Source: Caulobacter sp. RHG1 (GTDB taxonomy: Bacteria > Pseudomonadota > Alphaproteobacteria > Caulobacterales > Caulobacteraceae). From it: a stretch of 64,000 nt of DNA. Below, piece by piece: positions 26,774-38,623 of the stretch. The notes beneath the pieces are model-generated. The model had not been told where the DNA came from. It was given only the letters and a program-made list of their open reading frames with translations, and did not search any database. Every line of letters starts with the position of its first letter. Within the stretch, counting starts at the first letter, position 1. The position numbers and the translations under genes are program-made. The DNA lies in NCBI RefSeq assembly GCF_013181195.1, contig NZ_SMZP01000003.1:62001-126000 (forward strand), given 5' to 3'.

Positions 26774-28084
26774 TCAGGTAGTGGGGTCATTTCCGAGCGT
26801 CAAGGTGGGAGATTGTCCCGCCTCGGCTTGACCCGCCAGCTTGGAGCCCAGTTTCGTTAGGGGCCGAACGCCCTGATCGATGGCCGCCGGCTCGTCGATC
26901 TTCTTGCCCTCATGGTCGACCGACAGCTCCTCGAAGCGGCGCGCCTGGGTCAGGACCTGACTCTCCAGCGAGCCGACGAACTGGTTGTACTTGCCCACCG
27001 CGCTCTCCAGCGCCTTGCCCATGGCCCCGGCGTGGGCGCCCATCACCGAGACGCGCTTGTAGAGTTCACGGCCGACCTCGACGATGCGCGCGGCGTTCTT
27101 GGCCTGGTCCTCGGCCCGCCAGCCGTAGGCGACCGCCTTACATAGCGCGAACAGGGTCGTGGGCGTGACCAGCACCACCTTGCGCTCCATCGCCTCGGCC
27201 ATCAGGTCGGGTAGGCGGTCCAGCGCCGCAGCCAGGAAGCCGTCGCCGGGCACGAACATGGCCACGAAGTCGGGCGAGCCGACGCTCGAGAACTGATCCC
27301 AATAGGCCTTCGACGACAGCCCCTGCATGTGGCTGCGCACGCTGGCGGCGTGGCGGACCATGGCGGCCTCGCGCAACGCGTCGTCGGTCGCTTCCTGGGC
27401 TTCGAGGAAGGCGTTCAGCGAGCACTTGGCGTCGATCACGAACACCCCGCCGCCCGGCAGGGTGACCTTGACGTCGGGCCGACGGCGGCCCTCCTCGGTG
27501 TCGACGCTGAACTGCTCCTGGAAATCGAAGCGGCTGTTGAGACCAGCCGCTTCCAGCACGTTGCGGAGCGTCTGCTCGCCCCAACGGCCTTGCACGCCGG
27601 CCCCGCGCCGCAGGGCGGCCGACAGCTTGCGAGCTTCGGCCTGGGTCGCGGTCGAGGCCTCCATCAGAGCGGCGATCTGGGCCTTGAGGCCGCCGGTCTC
27701 TTCCGCGCGGGCCTTCTCGACGGCGGTGACCTGGGCCTCGAACTTGGCCAGGGTCTCGGCCACCGGCTTCAGTTGGGCCTCGAGGCGCGCCTGGGCCAGG
27801 TTGTCCCGGCTCTTGGCGTTCTCGTCGGCGCGCTTGATCAGCTGCTCGGCGATGGCGTTGGCGCTTTGGGCGGCCTGGGCCTTGATCAGCTCGATCTGGG
27901 TGGCGCTCTGGTCTTCCAGCAGGCGATGGCGCTCCTCGGCCTGAACGACCTTCTCGTTCAGCATCCAGGCTTGGGCTTCAGCCTTGGCGGCCCGCCTCTG
28001 AGCAGAAACCGCCCAAAGGGCGCAGGCCAGCGCGGCCAGGGCGAAGACGATGGCTAGGATCAGAAAAGGATCGGAGAAGTTCAT
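26774..28084 (-). CDS. rmuC: DNA recombination protein RmuC
   Basis: This 436-residue protein has an N-terminal membrane anchor (residues ~7-28). A long coiled coil follows to about residue 150, rich in Ala, Glu, Lys and Gln. The RmuC nuclease-like domain shows [35 protein letters not shown] and [12 protein letters not shown]. RmuC proteins limit DNA inversion and rearrangement; their biochemical activity is not firmly known. It is followed closely by def, as in other Caulobacterales. Confidence 0.93.
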   Translation of the reverse strand: MNFSDPFLILAIVFALAALACALWAVSAQRRAAKAEAQAWMLNEKVVQAEERHRLLEDQSATQIELIKAQAAQSANAIAEQLIKRADENAKSRDNLAQARLEAQLKPVAETLAKFEAQVTAVEKARAEETGGLKAQIAALMEASTATQAEARKLSAALRRGAGVQGRWGEQTLRNVLEAAGLNSRFDFQEQFSVDTEEGRRRPDVKVTLPGGGVFVIDAKCSLNAFLEAQEATDDALREAAMVRHAASVRSHMQGLSSKAYWDQFSSVGSPDFVAMFVPGDGFLAAALDRLPDLMAEAMERKVVLVTPTTLFALCKAVAYGWRAEDQAKNAARIVEVGRELYKRVSVMGAHAGAMGKALESAVGKYNQFVGSLESQVLTQARRFEELSVDHEGKKIDEPAAIDQGVRPLTKLGSKLAGQAEAGQSPTLTLGNDPTT

Positions 28085-28156
28085 GCTCCGTTCCTAGCCG
28101 GAATCGCTTCCCGGCGAAAGGCGGCCGAGCGCATCCGCCCGGCCGCTGCGTCCGGA

Positions 28157-28309
28157 TCAGTCGTCGCCGTCCGCGAGGTCGGCGATCATGCCGTTGATCG
28201 GCTCGCCGGCGAAACCGGTGACGTTATGACCCTTGTCGACGACGCCCACCTTGGCGACGTGCGGCGCTTCGATCTCGGCCTCGGGAGCCTTGTCTTCGGA
28301 CGTGCTCAT
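28157..28309 (-). CDS. Small acidic protein of unknown function (50 residues)
   Basis: A 50-codon frame starts at ATG 28309 (MSTSEDKAPEAEIEAPHVAK) and ends DLADGDD. It is acidic, hydrophilic and has no membrane segment. It sits in a 336-base gap between recR and rmuC on the same strand. Codon choice (third-position G/C throughout) looks coding, and an AGGGA lies 13-17 bases upstream. I do not recognise a family. It could be a spurious frame, but nothing else explains the gap. Confidence 0.5.
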   Translation of the reverse strand: MSTSEDKAPEAEIEAPHVAKVGVVDKGHNVTGFAGEPINGMIADLADGDD

Positions 28310-28420
28310 GGAACTCAAGTCCCTTCAACGCGCGGCGACCATCGCCAAGCGCGACTGTGCGAAGCTGCCATGGCTTGGCCGATCGGTCAGGCGGAAAACC
28401 GTCGTTTTCCGAAAAATCAG

Positions 28421-29023
28421 CTAGGCCGGCCGCCGGGCGCGCAGGGCCTGGGCGATGGTGCCGTCGTCGAGCCAGTCGAGATCGCCGCCGACGGGGACGC
28501 CGCGGGCCAGCATGGTCACCGGGACGTTGGTGCGGGCCAGGCGGTCGGCGATGTAGTGGGCGGTCGTCTGGCCGTCTACGGTGGCCGGCAGGGCCAGGAT
28601 CACCTCGGCCACTTCGCCGTCCGCCACCCGGGCGACCAGCTCGCCGATGCGAAGGTTCTCGGGCCCCACGCCGTCCAGCGCCGACAGCAGACCGCCCAGC
28701 ACGTGGTAGCGGCCCTTGAACGAGCCGCCGCGCTCCATGGCCCAGACCGAGCCGACCTCCTCGACCACGCACAGCAGGCGCACGTCGCGCGTGGCGTCGG
28801 CGCAGACGGCGCAAGGGTCGGTGACGTCGAGCGAGCCGCAGGTCGAGCAGGTGCGGACCTTCGCCTGGGCCTCGGCCATGGCCAGGGCCAAGGGCGCCAG
28901 CAGCGTGTCGCGCTTCTTCAGCAGGGCCAGCGCCGCCCGCCGGCCCGAACGCGGTCCCAGCCCCGGCAGCTTGGACAGCAGGGCGATCAGGCGCTCGATT
29001 TCAGGTCCGGCGGAAGCGGCCAT
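28421..29023 (-). CDS. recR: Recombination mediator protein RecR
   Basis: This 200-residue RecFOR-pathway protein helps load RecA onto gapped DNA. It has the N-terminal helix-hairpin-helix [15 protein letters not shown], a four-cysteine zinc finger ([16 protein letters not shown]) and a Toprim domain beginning [15 protein letters not shown]. Length is typical. It lies just downstream of dnaX and ybaB, the conserved order in many bacteria. Confidence 0.96.
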   Translation of the reverse strand: MAASAGPEIERLIALLSKLPGLGPRSGRRAALALLKKRDTLLAPLALAMAEAQAKVRTCSTCGSLDVTDPCAVCADATRDVRLLCVVEEVGSVWAMERGGSFKGRYHVLGGLLSALDGVGPENLRIGELVARVADGEVAEVILALPATVDGQTTAHYIADRLARTNVPVTMLARGVPVGGDLDWLDDGTIAQALRARRPA

Positions 29024-29063
29024 TCTTTTCCTTGATCCCTTTCCACCGGAAAGGGCGGGGTCT

Positions 29064-29393
29064 CTAGAACTTCATCCCGGGCATGCCGCCCATCAGGCCC
29101 GCCATCGGACCGGCGGCGTCCTGCATCATCTGGGCCTGCTTGGCGTCCAGCTTCTTCTTGGCGTCGGCGTGGGCGGCGACGATCAGGTCGGCGATGACCT
29201 CGCCCTCGCCCGGCTCGATCAGGCTCTCGTCCAGCACGACCTTGGCCAGTTCGCCCGTGCCCTTGAGCGTGACGGTGACCATGCCGCCGCCCGAGGTCCC
29301 CTCGACGGTGCTTTCGGCCAGGCGCGCCTGAGCGTCCTGCAGCTTCTGTTGCATGGCCTGAGCCTGCTTCATCAGACCGCCGATGTCTTTCAT
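29064..29393 (-). CDS. YbaB/EbfC nucleoid-associated protein
   Basis: This 109-residue DNA-binding protein starts [20 protein letters not shown] and has the conserved [13 protein letters not shown] strand and [19 protein letters not shown] helix. It forms a tweezer-like dimer that binds DNA and affects nucleoid structure. It lies between dnaX and recR in the conserved cluster. Confidence 0.95.
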   Translation of the reverse strand: MKDIGGLMKQAQAMQQKLQDAQARLAESTVEGTSGGGMVTVTLKGTGELAKVVLDESLIEPGEGEVIADLIVAAHADAKKKLDAKQAQMMQDAAGPMAGLMGGMPGMKF

Positions 29394-29428
29394 GTCAGGT
29401 ACTCCAAAGTCTCAAAACAGCGGGCCGA

Positions 29429-31261
29429 TCAGCCCTCTTCCTCGTCCGGCTCCAGCGGAGGCGTCTCGGGGGTGAGCAGCTTGCGGATCTCGACGATCTC
29501 GGCGCCCGGGAAGGTCGACAGCACCGAGGATACGAAGGGATCCTTCTTGATCTCCTCCAGCGCCTCGCGGTCCTCGCGCTTCTGGCGCTCCATCAGGCTC
29601 TCGGCCCCGCCGCCGCCCTCGGCCGCGACCAGCCAGGGCTGGCCGGTGGCCTCCTTCAGGAAGCGGACCAGACGGCCGGCCAGATTGCCAGGCGCGCCGG
29701 GCGCGGCCTCGAAAGTGATGGCCCCAGGGCGGAAGCTGATCGGACGGATATATTGCTCGGCGTCCAGGCGCAGACCGATGTCGCGCTTGGCGGCGATCAG
29801 GGCCATGACGTCGTCGAACGAGGCCACCACCGGCATGGCCGGGGCCGCCGGCGCGGCCATGGTCATCGGCGCGTGGGCCGAGACGGCGCCGCCGCCTCCG
29901 CCCCCACCGATCGCAACGCCGCCGCCGGGACTGCCGCCACCGATGGGCGCGCCGTCGCGCAGGGCCTTCAGGGCCTCCTCCGGACCGGGCAGGTCGGCGG
30001 CATAGCACAGTCGGATCAGGGCCATCTCGGCCGCAGCCATGGCGTCGGGCGCGCGGCGCACTTCCTCGTGAGCCTTCAACAGCATCTGCCAGAGCCGCGA
30101 CAGCGTGCCGGCCGAGGTGTGCGCCCCGATCGCGGCCAGGCGCGCGGCCTGCTCCTTGGGCATCGACAGAGCGTCGGGGCCGAGCGCCTTGGACACCGCC
30201 GAGCCGTGGCAATGGTCCAGCACGTCCAGCATGACCACGGCCGGGTCGGCGCCGAAGCCCCACAGCGCGCGGAAGCCCTCCAGCGCGTCCTTGGTCTTGC
30301 CGGCCATGACGTTTTCAAAGAGCGCGATGGTCTGGCCGCGATCGGCCAGGCCCAGCATGTCGCGGACGACGCTGGCGGTGACCGTCGCGCCGCGGTCGGT
30401 CTGGACGATGGCCTGGTCCAGCAGCGAGAGGCCGTCGCGCACCGAACCCTCGGCCGCGCGGGCGATCAGGGACAGCGCGTCCATCTCGATCCGCGCGCCT
30501 TCCTTGGCCGAGATCTTGTCGAAGTGCTTGACCAGAACGTCCGGCTCGACCCGGCGCAGGTCGAAGCGCTGGGTGCGTGACAGGATCGTCACCGGCACCT
30601 TGCGGATCTCGGTGGTGGCGAAGATGAACTTGGCGTGCGGCGGCGGCTCTTCCAGCGTTTTCAGCAGCGCGTTGAACGCCGCCGTCGACAGCATGTGCAC
30701 TTCGTCGATGATGTAGACCTTGTAGCGCGCCTCGACCGGGGCGTAGCGCACCCCGTCCAGCAGCTCGCGCATCTCGTCGACCTTGGTGCGGCTGGCGGCG
30801 TCGAGCTCCAGCACGTCCATGTGCCGGCCCTCGATGATGGCGCGGCAGTGGTAGCCTTCGGTGGTCAGGTCGACCGAGGGCCCCTTGACGGTGTCGGTCT
30901 CGTAGTTGAGCGCCCGGGCCAGCAGGCGGGCGGTCGTGGTCTTGCCGACCCCACGGACGCCGGTGAGCATGAAGGCGTGGGCGATACGGCCCGTGGAGAA
31001 GGCGTTGGCCAGCGTGCGGACCATGGCCTCCTGGCCGATCAGGTCCTCGAAGGTGCGCGGGCGATATTTCCGCGCCAGCACGGTATAGGCGTCGCCGGTT
31101 TCGGGCGGCGGATCCTGAACGACCGGGCGCCCCTCTTCCGCGGCGGCGACCGGCGTCGCCGCGGGCGCGCCGCCGAAGATGTCGACGGTGTTCTCGTCGC
31201 GCTCAGCGGGCGCTTCGTCCCACGGCGGCGCGGAATCGGAAAGGTCGTCGTGATCGGCCAT
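29429..31261 (-). CDS. dnaX: DNA polymerase III subunit gamma/tau
   Basis: This 610-residue clamp-loader ATPase has Walker A GVRGVGKTTTARLLAR, Walker B VYIIDEVHMLS, the SRC-like sensor ILSRTQRFDLR and a C-terminal tau extension beyond residue ~400 with a Gly/Ala-rich hinge (GGGSPGGGVAIGGGGGGG). The zinc-binding cysteine cluster found in E. coli is reduced to a single Cys (GYHCRAI), as in other alphaproteobacteria. The N-terminal ~50 residues precede the core (YTVLARKYRPRTF). It heads dnaX-ybaB-recR, with the 4.5S RNA gene immediately upstream on the same strand. Confidence 0.95.
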   Translation of the reverse strand: MADHDDLSDSAPPWDEAPAERDENTVDIFGGAPAATPVAAAEEGRPVVQDPPPETGDAYTVLARKYRPRTFEDLIGQEAMVRTLANAFSTGRIAHAFMLTGVRGVGKTTTARLLARALNYETDTVKGPSVDLTTEGYHCRAIIEGRHMDVLELDAASRTKVDEMRELLDGVRYAPVEARYKVYIIDEVHMLSTAAFNALLKTLEEPPPHAKFIFATTEIRKVPVTILSRTQRFDLRRVEPDVLVKHFDKISAKEGARIEMDALSLIARAAEGSVRDGLSLLDQAIVQTDRGATVTASVVRDMLGLADRGQTIALFENVMAGKTKDALEGFRALWGFGADPAVVMLDVLDHCHGSAVSKALGPDALSMPKEQAARLAAIGAHTSAGTLSRLWQMLLKAHEEVRRAPDAMAAAEMALIRLCYAADLPGPEEALKALRDGAPIGGGSPGGGVAIGGGGGGGAVSAHAPMTMAAPAAPAMPVVASFDDVMALIAAKRDIGLRLDAEQYIRPISFRPGAITFEAAPGAPGNLAGRLVRFLKEATGQPWLVAAEGGGGAESLMERQKREDREALEEIKKDPFVSSVLSTFPGAEIVEIRKLLTPETPPLEPDEEEG

Positions 31262-31373
31262 GGCGCTGAGTGTAGTGGGGCGAAGAGCGCGGCAAAAGAC
31301 CCAGGCCGGGTCGACCGGCCATCTGCTGACAGATTTCGCGCTTTTAGGGGCCGCGAGGGATGTAGGGGAAGGT

Positions 31374-31466
31374 GGAGACCGGACAGCGACCCAGAAGTGA
31401 TCTCGTTGTGGCTGCTGCCTCTCGGCCCTGACCAGGTTGGCGAGGCTTCCGTCCGCGCCGATCTCC
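31374..31466 (-). ncRNA. ffs: 4.5S / signal recognition particle RNA
   Basis: On the minus strand the conserved SRP domain is visible: ACCTGGTCAGG on the 5' side, a GCCGAGAGGC hairpin with a GAGA (GNRA) tetraloop, and CAGCAGCC on the 3' side, as in the Ffh-binding helix 8. The ends pair over nine bases (GGAGATCGG with CCGGTCTCC, one G-U), giving a hairpin RNA of about 93 bases. A promoter with correct spacing ends 7 bases upstream. It binds Ffh to target membrane proteins. The position just before dnaX is common for ffs. Exact ends may differ by a few bases. Confidence 0.85.
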
Positions 31467-31472
31467 GAGGCC

Positions 31473-31501
31473 TATATCGCGACTCCGGACGAAGGATGCA
31501 A
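31473..31501 (-). promoter_or_regulatory. Promoter of the 4.5S RNA gene
   Basis: Minus strand: TTGCAT (-35, 31496-31501), 17-base spacer, GATATA (-10, 31473-31478). The predicted start falls about 7 bases later, at the first base of the terminal helix of the RNA (about 31466). The agreement of promoter and RNA 5' end supports both calls. Confidence 0.65.
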
Positions 31502-31561
31502 GACGCATGACGTTGATGCGACGTCGTGACGAGCGATCAGAGCCGCGCTAGAGGTTCCATC

Positions 31562-32503
31562 ATGCCTCTGTCGATCATCACCAACACCTTCGCCGGCAAC
31601 CCGCTGAACCGCGCCAGCGAGCGCCGCGGCGACGAGTCCTGGCTGGCCGAAAAGCTGGCCGACGCCGAATCCCTGGCCGTGGCGCTGTGGAACGGCAAGC
31701 CGCTGGTCGAGGACCTGCCCGGCGAGGACGGCCAGCCTGGCGGCGTCCAGATCGCCTATCTCCGCGCCGACATGGCCCAGGACCTGGCTGGGGGCGCCGA
31801 GCGCCTGCTGTTCCTGGGGCTGTGGAAGGACATCGCCGTCTTCGCCGTCGACATCGACACGACCGGCGATCCGGCCGAGGGTCCGCTGCAGGGCTTGGGC
31901 CGCTTCGAGGAACTGCGCGGCGCGGCGGCTGCCATGCCCGCGGCCGACGCTGGCATCCTGGCCACCGCCAAGTCGATGTTCGAATGGCGTCGCCGCCACC
32001 GCTGGTGCAGCGCCTGCGGCCAGCAGACCAACGTTTCCGACGGCGGCTGGAAGCGCATCTGCCCCTCCTGCGACGCCGAGCACTTCCCGCGCACCGACCC
32101 GGTGGCGATCATGCTGGCCCTGCACGACGGCAAGTGCCTGCTGGGCCGCCAGGCCGCCTGGCCGGAAGGCATGTACTCGGCCCTGGCCGGCTTCATCGAG
32201 CCCGGCGAGACCATCGAGGAGGCTTGCGCCCGTGAGCTGAAGGAAGAGGCGGGCCTGACGGCCACCGCCGTCCGCTACCACTCCAGCCAGCCCTGGCCGT
32301 GGCCGGGCTCGCTGATGATGGGGCTGATCGCCGATGTCGACAGCGCCGACGCCGCGCCGGACCAGACCGAGCTGGAAGCCGTGCGCTGGTTCAGCAAGGA
32401 AGAGGCCGCGCTGCTGATCAAGGGCGAGCTGGAAGGGGTGTTCGCCCCCCCGCCCCTGGCCATTGCGCACCAGCTGATCAAGGCCTGGGCCGAGGAGGCT
32501 TAG
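31562..32503 (+). CDS. nudC: NAD(H) diphosphatase / decapping Nudix hydrolase
   Basis: This 313-residue protein has an N-terminal domain, a zinc ribbon (CSACGQQ and CPSCDAEH, residues ~155-180) and a Nudix box GFIEPGETIEEACARELKEE. The C-terminal signature SQPWPWPGSLMMG is specific to the NudC group. The family cleaves NADH to NMNH and AMP and removes NAD caps from RNA. The ATG at 31562 has AGAGG upstream. It is divergent from the ffs-dnaX unit. Confidence 0.95.
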   Translation: MPLSIITNTFAGNPLNRASERRGDESWLAEKLADAESLAVALWNGKPLVEDLPGEDGQPGGVQIAYLRADMAQDLAGGAERLLFLGLWKDIAVFAVDIDTTGDPAEGPLQGLGRFEELRGAAAAMPAADAGILATAKSMFEWRRRHRWCSACGQQTNVSDGGWKRICPSCDAEHFPRTDPVAIMLALHDGKCLLGRQAAWPEGMYSALAGFIEPGETIEEACARELKEEAGLTATAVRYHSSQPWPWPGSLMMGLIADVDSADAAPDQTELEAVRWFSKEEAALLIKGELEGVFAPPPLAIAHQLIKAWAEEA

Positions 32504-32512
32504 GCCTCCTCG
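32491..32512. terminator. Hairpin at the nudC stop codon, between convergent nudC and ubiD
   Basis: Nine-bp arms CGAGGAGGC and GCCTCCTCG flank a 4-base loop that contains the nudC TAG stop. There is no T-run in either direction. It is probably a shared terminator or mRNA end for the two convergent genes, which are only 16 bases apart. Confidence 0.45.
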
Positions 32513-32519
32513 CTCCGGT

Positions 32520-34055
32520 TCAGGACTTCTTCCAGATCGGCGCCCCGTCGCCGGGCAAGCCCAGGCGCGACCACTTCTCGCTGACCGCGTCGATCACGCC
32601 CTGGTCCATGCGGATCTCTTCGCCCCATTCGCGCTTGGTTTCAGGCGGCCACTTGTCGGTGGCGTCGAGGCCAATCTTGGAGCCCAGGCCGCTCTCGGGG
32701 CTGGCGAAGTCGAGATAGTCGATCGGGGTGTGCTCGATCACCGTGATGTCCCGCGCGGGATCCATCTTGGTGCTGATCGCCCACATGACGTCTTTCCAGT
32801 CGCGGGCGTTGATGTCGTCGTCCACGACGATCACCCACTTGGTGTACATGAACTGGCGCAGATAGCTCCAGACGCCCAGCATCACGCGCTTGGCGTGGCC
32901 GGGATACGCCTTCTTCATCGACACCACGGCGATGCGATAGCTGCAGCCCTCGGGCGGCAGCCAGAAGTCGACGATCTCGGGGAACTGCTGGCGGATCAGC
33001 GGGATGAACACCTCGTTCAGCGCCTCGCCCAGCACCGAGGGCTCGTCCGGCGGCCGGCCGGTGAAGGTGGTCAGATAGATCGGGTCCTTGCGCATGGTGA
33101 TCGCCGTCACCTGGAAGACCGGGAACTTCTCGACGCTGTTGTAGTAGCCGGTGTGGTCGCCGTAGGGACCCTCGTCCTCGAACTCGTCGAGCAGGACATG
33201 GCCCTCGATGACGATCTCGGCGTGGGCCGGCACCATCAGCGGCACGGTCTTGGCCGGCACGAGGTCGACCTTGGCCCCGCGCAGCAGGCCGGCGAACTGG
33301 TATTCCGACAGCGTGTCGGGCACCGGCGTCACGGCGGCCAGGATCGTGCCGGGATCGGCGCCCAGCACGGCGCAGGCGGGCAGCGGCTCCTTGTTGCCGG
33401 CCTTCTTGTGGCGGGCGTAGTGCTGCGCTCCGCCGCGATGAGCCAGCCAGCGCATGATGCACTTGTCCTTGGAGAGGACCTGCATGCGGTAGATGCCGAG
33501 GTTGAAGTCATCCTCGCGGTCCTTGCCGGGACCCTTGGTGACGACCAGCGGCCAGGTGATCAGCGGCGCCGGCTCGCCCGGCCAGCAGGTCTGGACCGGC
33601 AGCTTGGAGAGGTCGATCTGGTCGCCGGTCAGGACGACCTCCTGCACGGGGGCCTTCTTCACCGTCCCGGGGCGCATGCTCATGACCGTCTTGGCCAGGG
33701 GCAGCATGTCGAGGGCGTCCTTCAGACCCTTCGGCGGCTGGGGCTGACGCAGGAAGGCCAGCAGCTCGCCGACCTCGCGCAGCTCACCCGCCGTCTCGCG
33801 CGGTTCGCCGCCCAGGGTGACGCCCATGGCGACACGCTTGACCGTGCCGAACAGGTTGGCCAGGGCCGGCATCGAAGAGCGGGTGCCATCGGGCAGCAGC
33901 ACGTGCTCGAACAGCACGGCCGGACCGCCGGTGGCCAGCAGACGCGTCTGGATCTCGGTCATTTCCAGCACGCTGGAGACCGGTTCACTGACCCGGACGA
34001 GTTCGCCCTTGGCCTCGAGAACGTCGATGAACTCACGGAGGGAACGGTAGGCCAT
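32520..34055 (-). CDS. ubiD: UbiD-family 3-polyprenyl-4-hydroxybenzoate decarboxylase
   Basis: This 511-residue prenyl-FMN-dependent decarboxylase has the hallmark [20 protein letters not shown] segment, [14 protein letters not shown], and the C-terminal DLLDxxT-like stretch [19 protein letters not shown]. In ubiquinone synthesis it removes the carboxyl group from the prenylated ring. Length and motifs match UbiD rather than its aromatic-acid paralogues. It is the third gene in the obgE-proB-ubiD series (12-base gap after proB). The partner flavin prenyltransferase UbiX is not in the window. Confidence 0.94.
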   Translation of the reverse strand: MAYRSLREFIDVLEAKGELVRVSEPVSSVLEMTEIQTRLLATGGPAVLFEHVLLPDGTRSSMPALANLFGTVKRVAMGVTLGGEPRETAGELREVGELLAFLRQPQPPKGLKDALDMLPLAKTVMSMRPGTVKKAPVQEVVLTGDQIDLSKLPVQTCWPGEPAPLITWPLVVTKGPGKDREDDFNLGIYRMQVLSKDKCIMRWLAHRGGAQHYARHKKAGNKEPLPACAVLGADPGTILAAVTPVPDTLSEYQFAGLLRGAKVDLVPAKTVPLMVPAHAEIVIEGHVLLDEFEDEGPYGDHTGYYNSVEKFPVFQVTAITMRKDPIYLTTFTGRPPDEPSVLGEALNEVFIPLIRQQFPEIVDFWLPPEGCSYRIAVVSMKKAYPGHAKRVMLGVWSYLRQFMYTKWVIVVDDDINARDWKDVMWAISTKMDPARDITVIEHTPIDYLDFASPESGLGSKIGLDATDKWPPETKREWGEEIRMDQGVIDAVSEKWSRLGLPGDGAPIWKKS

Positions 34056-34067
34056 GGTACTCGTGCC

Positions 34068-36355
<2,288 letters not shown>

Positions 36356-36477
36356 TTACGTACCCGGAAAGGATGACCGACGTTCTTTCTCGTGACGAAA
36401 TGTTAAATCTACTGGTGCGACAAAGAGTCCTGGCGGGACCCCAGAGGTCCGATCTCCAGCCGACGGGAGGCTGACCT

Positions 36478-37437
36478 TTGACGAGCGAAGTAGAGGCCAA
36501 CCCGATTCTGACCAAGGATCTGCGGGATCTGTCGACGGCCGAGCTGCACCGCAAGTACAGCACCGAAGCGTCTGTTCACCGCAACATCCTGATCGCTCGC
36601 GGCACGGGCCTCGCTCCGCAATGGCGCGAGTTCAAGACCTTCCTCGGCGAGATCGGCACGCGTCCGACCGGCGACCACACGCTGGTCCTTCTGAACCGCT
36701 TCGAGCACACCTATGGTCCGGGCAGGGCCAGGTGGATGACCGACGACGAGCGGGCCGCCCACGAGATCGAATTCGACCGCCTGCGCGCCGAGCAGCAGCG
36801 CGAGGAGCAGCTGACGCTGCACAAGACCGCCGCCACCAAGCGCGCCAGCACCCCCGGCGCGCCGTCGTTCGGCCAATGGACGCCGATGGCCGGCAAGCAG
36901 GTGGCCTATACCGAGGTCGCCAAGCGACTGGCCATTCCCGTCGGCGCCCTGTCGCGGACCATGCCGGCCGGCACGACCGCCGACGACCTGGTCAAGCGCT
37001 CGAGCGTGGTCAGCGACCTGATCAATGAAAGCGCCTCGTGGCTGCCGCCGGATCCGGCCCGCAAGGTCGGCTTCTTCGAGGCCTACCGCATCTGGCACCT
37101 GCAGGTGCAGCCGCAGTTCGGCCGCGCCGCCACCCCGACGTTCCTGTTCCTCTACATCGCCCTGCCGGTGATGAAGCAGTGCCGCGACGAGCTGATGGAC
37201 CAGAACCTGTGGAATCCGCTGGGCCAGCGGGCCATGGCCGCTCGCGACAACCACGTGTCCTGGAAAAAGTACACGGAGTTCATGCCCCGGGCGCAGGTGG
37301 CGCTGATGGAGATCCCGATCTACGCGACCTATTCGCTGCTCAGCGACCTGGACGCCCTGTGCGAGCGGATCATCACCGCCGAAAAGCGCTTCCGCGAAGG
37401 TCCGCAGAAGGTGATCCACACGCACCGGGCGGCCTAG
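36478..37437 (+). CDS. Protein of unknown function (319 residues), between obgE and rpmA
   Basis: This soluble protein, starting at TTG 36478 behind GGGAGG, has no signal peptide or membrane segments apart from one weakly hydrophobic stretch (TPTFLFLYIALPVMKQC). The middle is Lys/Arg/Glu-rich (RLRAEQQREEQLTLHK). I recognise no domain. GC-rich third positions and length support a real gene. It is a single gene divergent from obgE, with a palindromic repeat region after it. Function unknown. Confidence 0.75.
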   Translation: MTSEVEANPILTKDLRDLSTAELHRKYSTEASVHRNILIARGTGLAPQWREFKTFLGEIGTRPTGDHTLVLLNRFEHTYGPGRARWMTDDERAAHEIEFDRLRAEQQREEQLTLHKTAATKRASTPGAPSFGQWTPMAGKQVAYTEVAKRLAIPVGALSRTMPAGTTADDLVKRSSVVSDLINESASWLPPDPARKVGFFEAYRIWHLQVQPQFGRAATPTFLFLYIALPVMKQCRDELMDQNLWNPLGQRAMAARDNHVSWKKYTEFMPRAQVALMEIPIYATYSLLSDLDALCERIITAEKRFREGPQKVIHTHRAA

Positions 37438-37602
37438 AAGATGCTCCCCCGTAGTACGGGGGAGCTGTCACCCCCGGGTCGCGCGAAGCGCGCGCCCGAG
37501 GATAAACTCCGTGACTGAGGGGGCTATTGCGGCTTGGGCCGAGCTTGTCCCCTTCCGGCCCTCTGGGCCACCTCCCCCGCGCGCGGGGGAGGATCTTAGA
37601 CT
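37438..37602. repeat. Intergenic repeat mosaic with two perfect palindromes
   Basis: GCTCCCCCGTA-G-TACGGGGGAGC (37443-37465) and CCTCCCCCGCG-CGCGGGGGAGG (37571-37592) bracket a GC-rich stretch with further short inverted pairs. The second shares CCTCCCCCGC with the palindrome at 18071. It lies between two convergent genes and probably ends both transcripts. Confidence 0.6.
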
Positions 37603-38136
37603 CTAAGCCAGCCAGACCATCATCCGCGTCGCGGCCAAGGCCCCGCGGGCGATCGACGGCTTGTGCTCGACGACGCCCGTATAGAGGAAGCCGGCCTTGA
37701 CCAGGACCCGGCCCGAGGCGTCGTTGTCGGCGAAGTGGCCGGCGACGACATAGCGCTTGCGCCAGGCCGCCCGGGCCCAGTCCAGCGCCGCCCTGGTCGC
37801 CTCGCTGGCATAGCCGCGCCCCCAGTAGGGACGGCCGATCCAGTAGCCCAGCTCGACGCTGTCCTCCGCCGTCGTGAACATGCCGATCACGCCGATCAGG
37901 CCTTCCTCGGCCAACTCGATGGCGAAGGTGTTGTCCCGCGCGCGATCCTGCGCGCCGCAACGGGCGACGAAGTCCTCGGCGTGGGCGCGGGTATAGGGCG
38001 AGGGCATGCGCGTGGTCATGCGCGCGACGTCATGATCGGTGCAGAAGGCCGCCACGCGCTCGACATCGGCCTTGGCCGGGGCGCGCAGCGTCAACCGCTG
38101 GGTTTCGATGACGGGTCTTTCTTCGATGACGCACAT
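37603..38136 (-). CDS. GNAT-family N-acetyltransferase (RimJ/RimL type)
   Basis: This 177-residue acetyltransferase opens with IETQRLTLRAPAKADVER and has the acetyl-CoA pyrophosphate loop in RPYWGRGYASEAT and the late motif AGFLYTGVVEHKPS. Proteins of this group acetylate N-termini of ribosomal proteins or small amines; the substrate is unknown. The ATG at 38136 has a GGGAGG site; the frame remains open for 30 codons upstream. It lies between the rpmA terminator and the repeat mosaic. Confidence 0.88.
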   Translation of the reverse strand: MCVIEERPVIETQRLTLRAPAKADVERVAAFCTDHDVARMTTRMPSPYTRAHAEDFVARCGAQDRARDNTFAIELAEEGLIGVIGMFTTAEDSVELGYWIGRPYWGRGYASEATRAALDWARAAWRKRYVVAGHFADNDASGRVLVKAGFLYTGVVEHKPSIARGALAATRMMVWLA

Positions 38137-38222
38137 CGGCGCCTCCCAGAGTTCTTCCGACCCTTCCTTGATCGAGGGTCGTGACGCCGCCATGGCCAAT
38201 TTGTTGCAGGGCGGCGAGACAA

Positions 38223-38259
38223 ACAAAAGCGGGGAGTCCGGCGTTCCGGACTCCCCGCT
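38223..38259 (-). terminator. Rho-independent terminator of rplU-rpmA
   Basis: On the minus strand a 14-bp perfect stem (AGCGGGGAGTCCGG pairing with CCGGACTCCCCGCT, 4-base loop) is followed by TTTTGTTT. It lies 64 bases after the rpmA stop. This is one of the clearest terminators in the window. Confidence 0.88.
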
Positions 38260-38322
38260 AGAGATCGTCTGTCCGGATCGTCTTCAGAGATGAAGCACGA
38301 TCCGAAAAACTCTGGTTCGTGC

Positions 38323-38592
38323 TTACTCGGCCGGTTGAGCAGCCGGGGTGACCGTCACGTAGGTGCGGTCATGCTTCTTGGTCACGAAACCCACGGCGCC
38401 CTGAACGAGCGCAAACAGGGTGTGGTCCTTGCCGATGCCGACGCCGGCGCCCGGATAGAACTTCGTGCCGCGTTGACGCACGAGGATGTTGCCAGCGAGA
38501 ACCTTCTCGCCGCCGTACTTCTTCACGCCAAGGCGCTTCGATTCTGAGTCGCGACCGTTGCTCGACGAGCCGCCAGATTTTTTGTGAGCCAT
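38323..38592 (-). CDS. rpmA: 50S ribosomal protein L27
   Basis: This 89-residue protein begins [20 protein letters not shown], the flexible L27 N-terminus that reaches the peptidyl-transferase centre, and continues [19 protein letters not shown]. It starts directly with the mature MAHKK sequence, so no cleaved N-terminal extension is present. It follows rplU by 31 bases. Confidence 0.98.
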   Translation of the reverse strand: MAHKKSGGSSSNGRDSESKRLGVKKYGGEKVLAGNILVRQRGTKFYPGAGVGIGKDHTLFALVQGAVGFVTKKHDRTYVTVTPAAQPAE

Positions 38593-38623
38593 TGTGCTCT
38601 CCTAACTTTAGAAGGCGTCGCCC

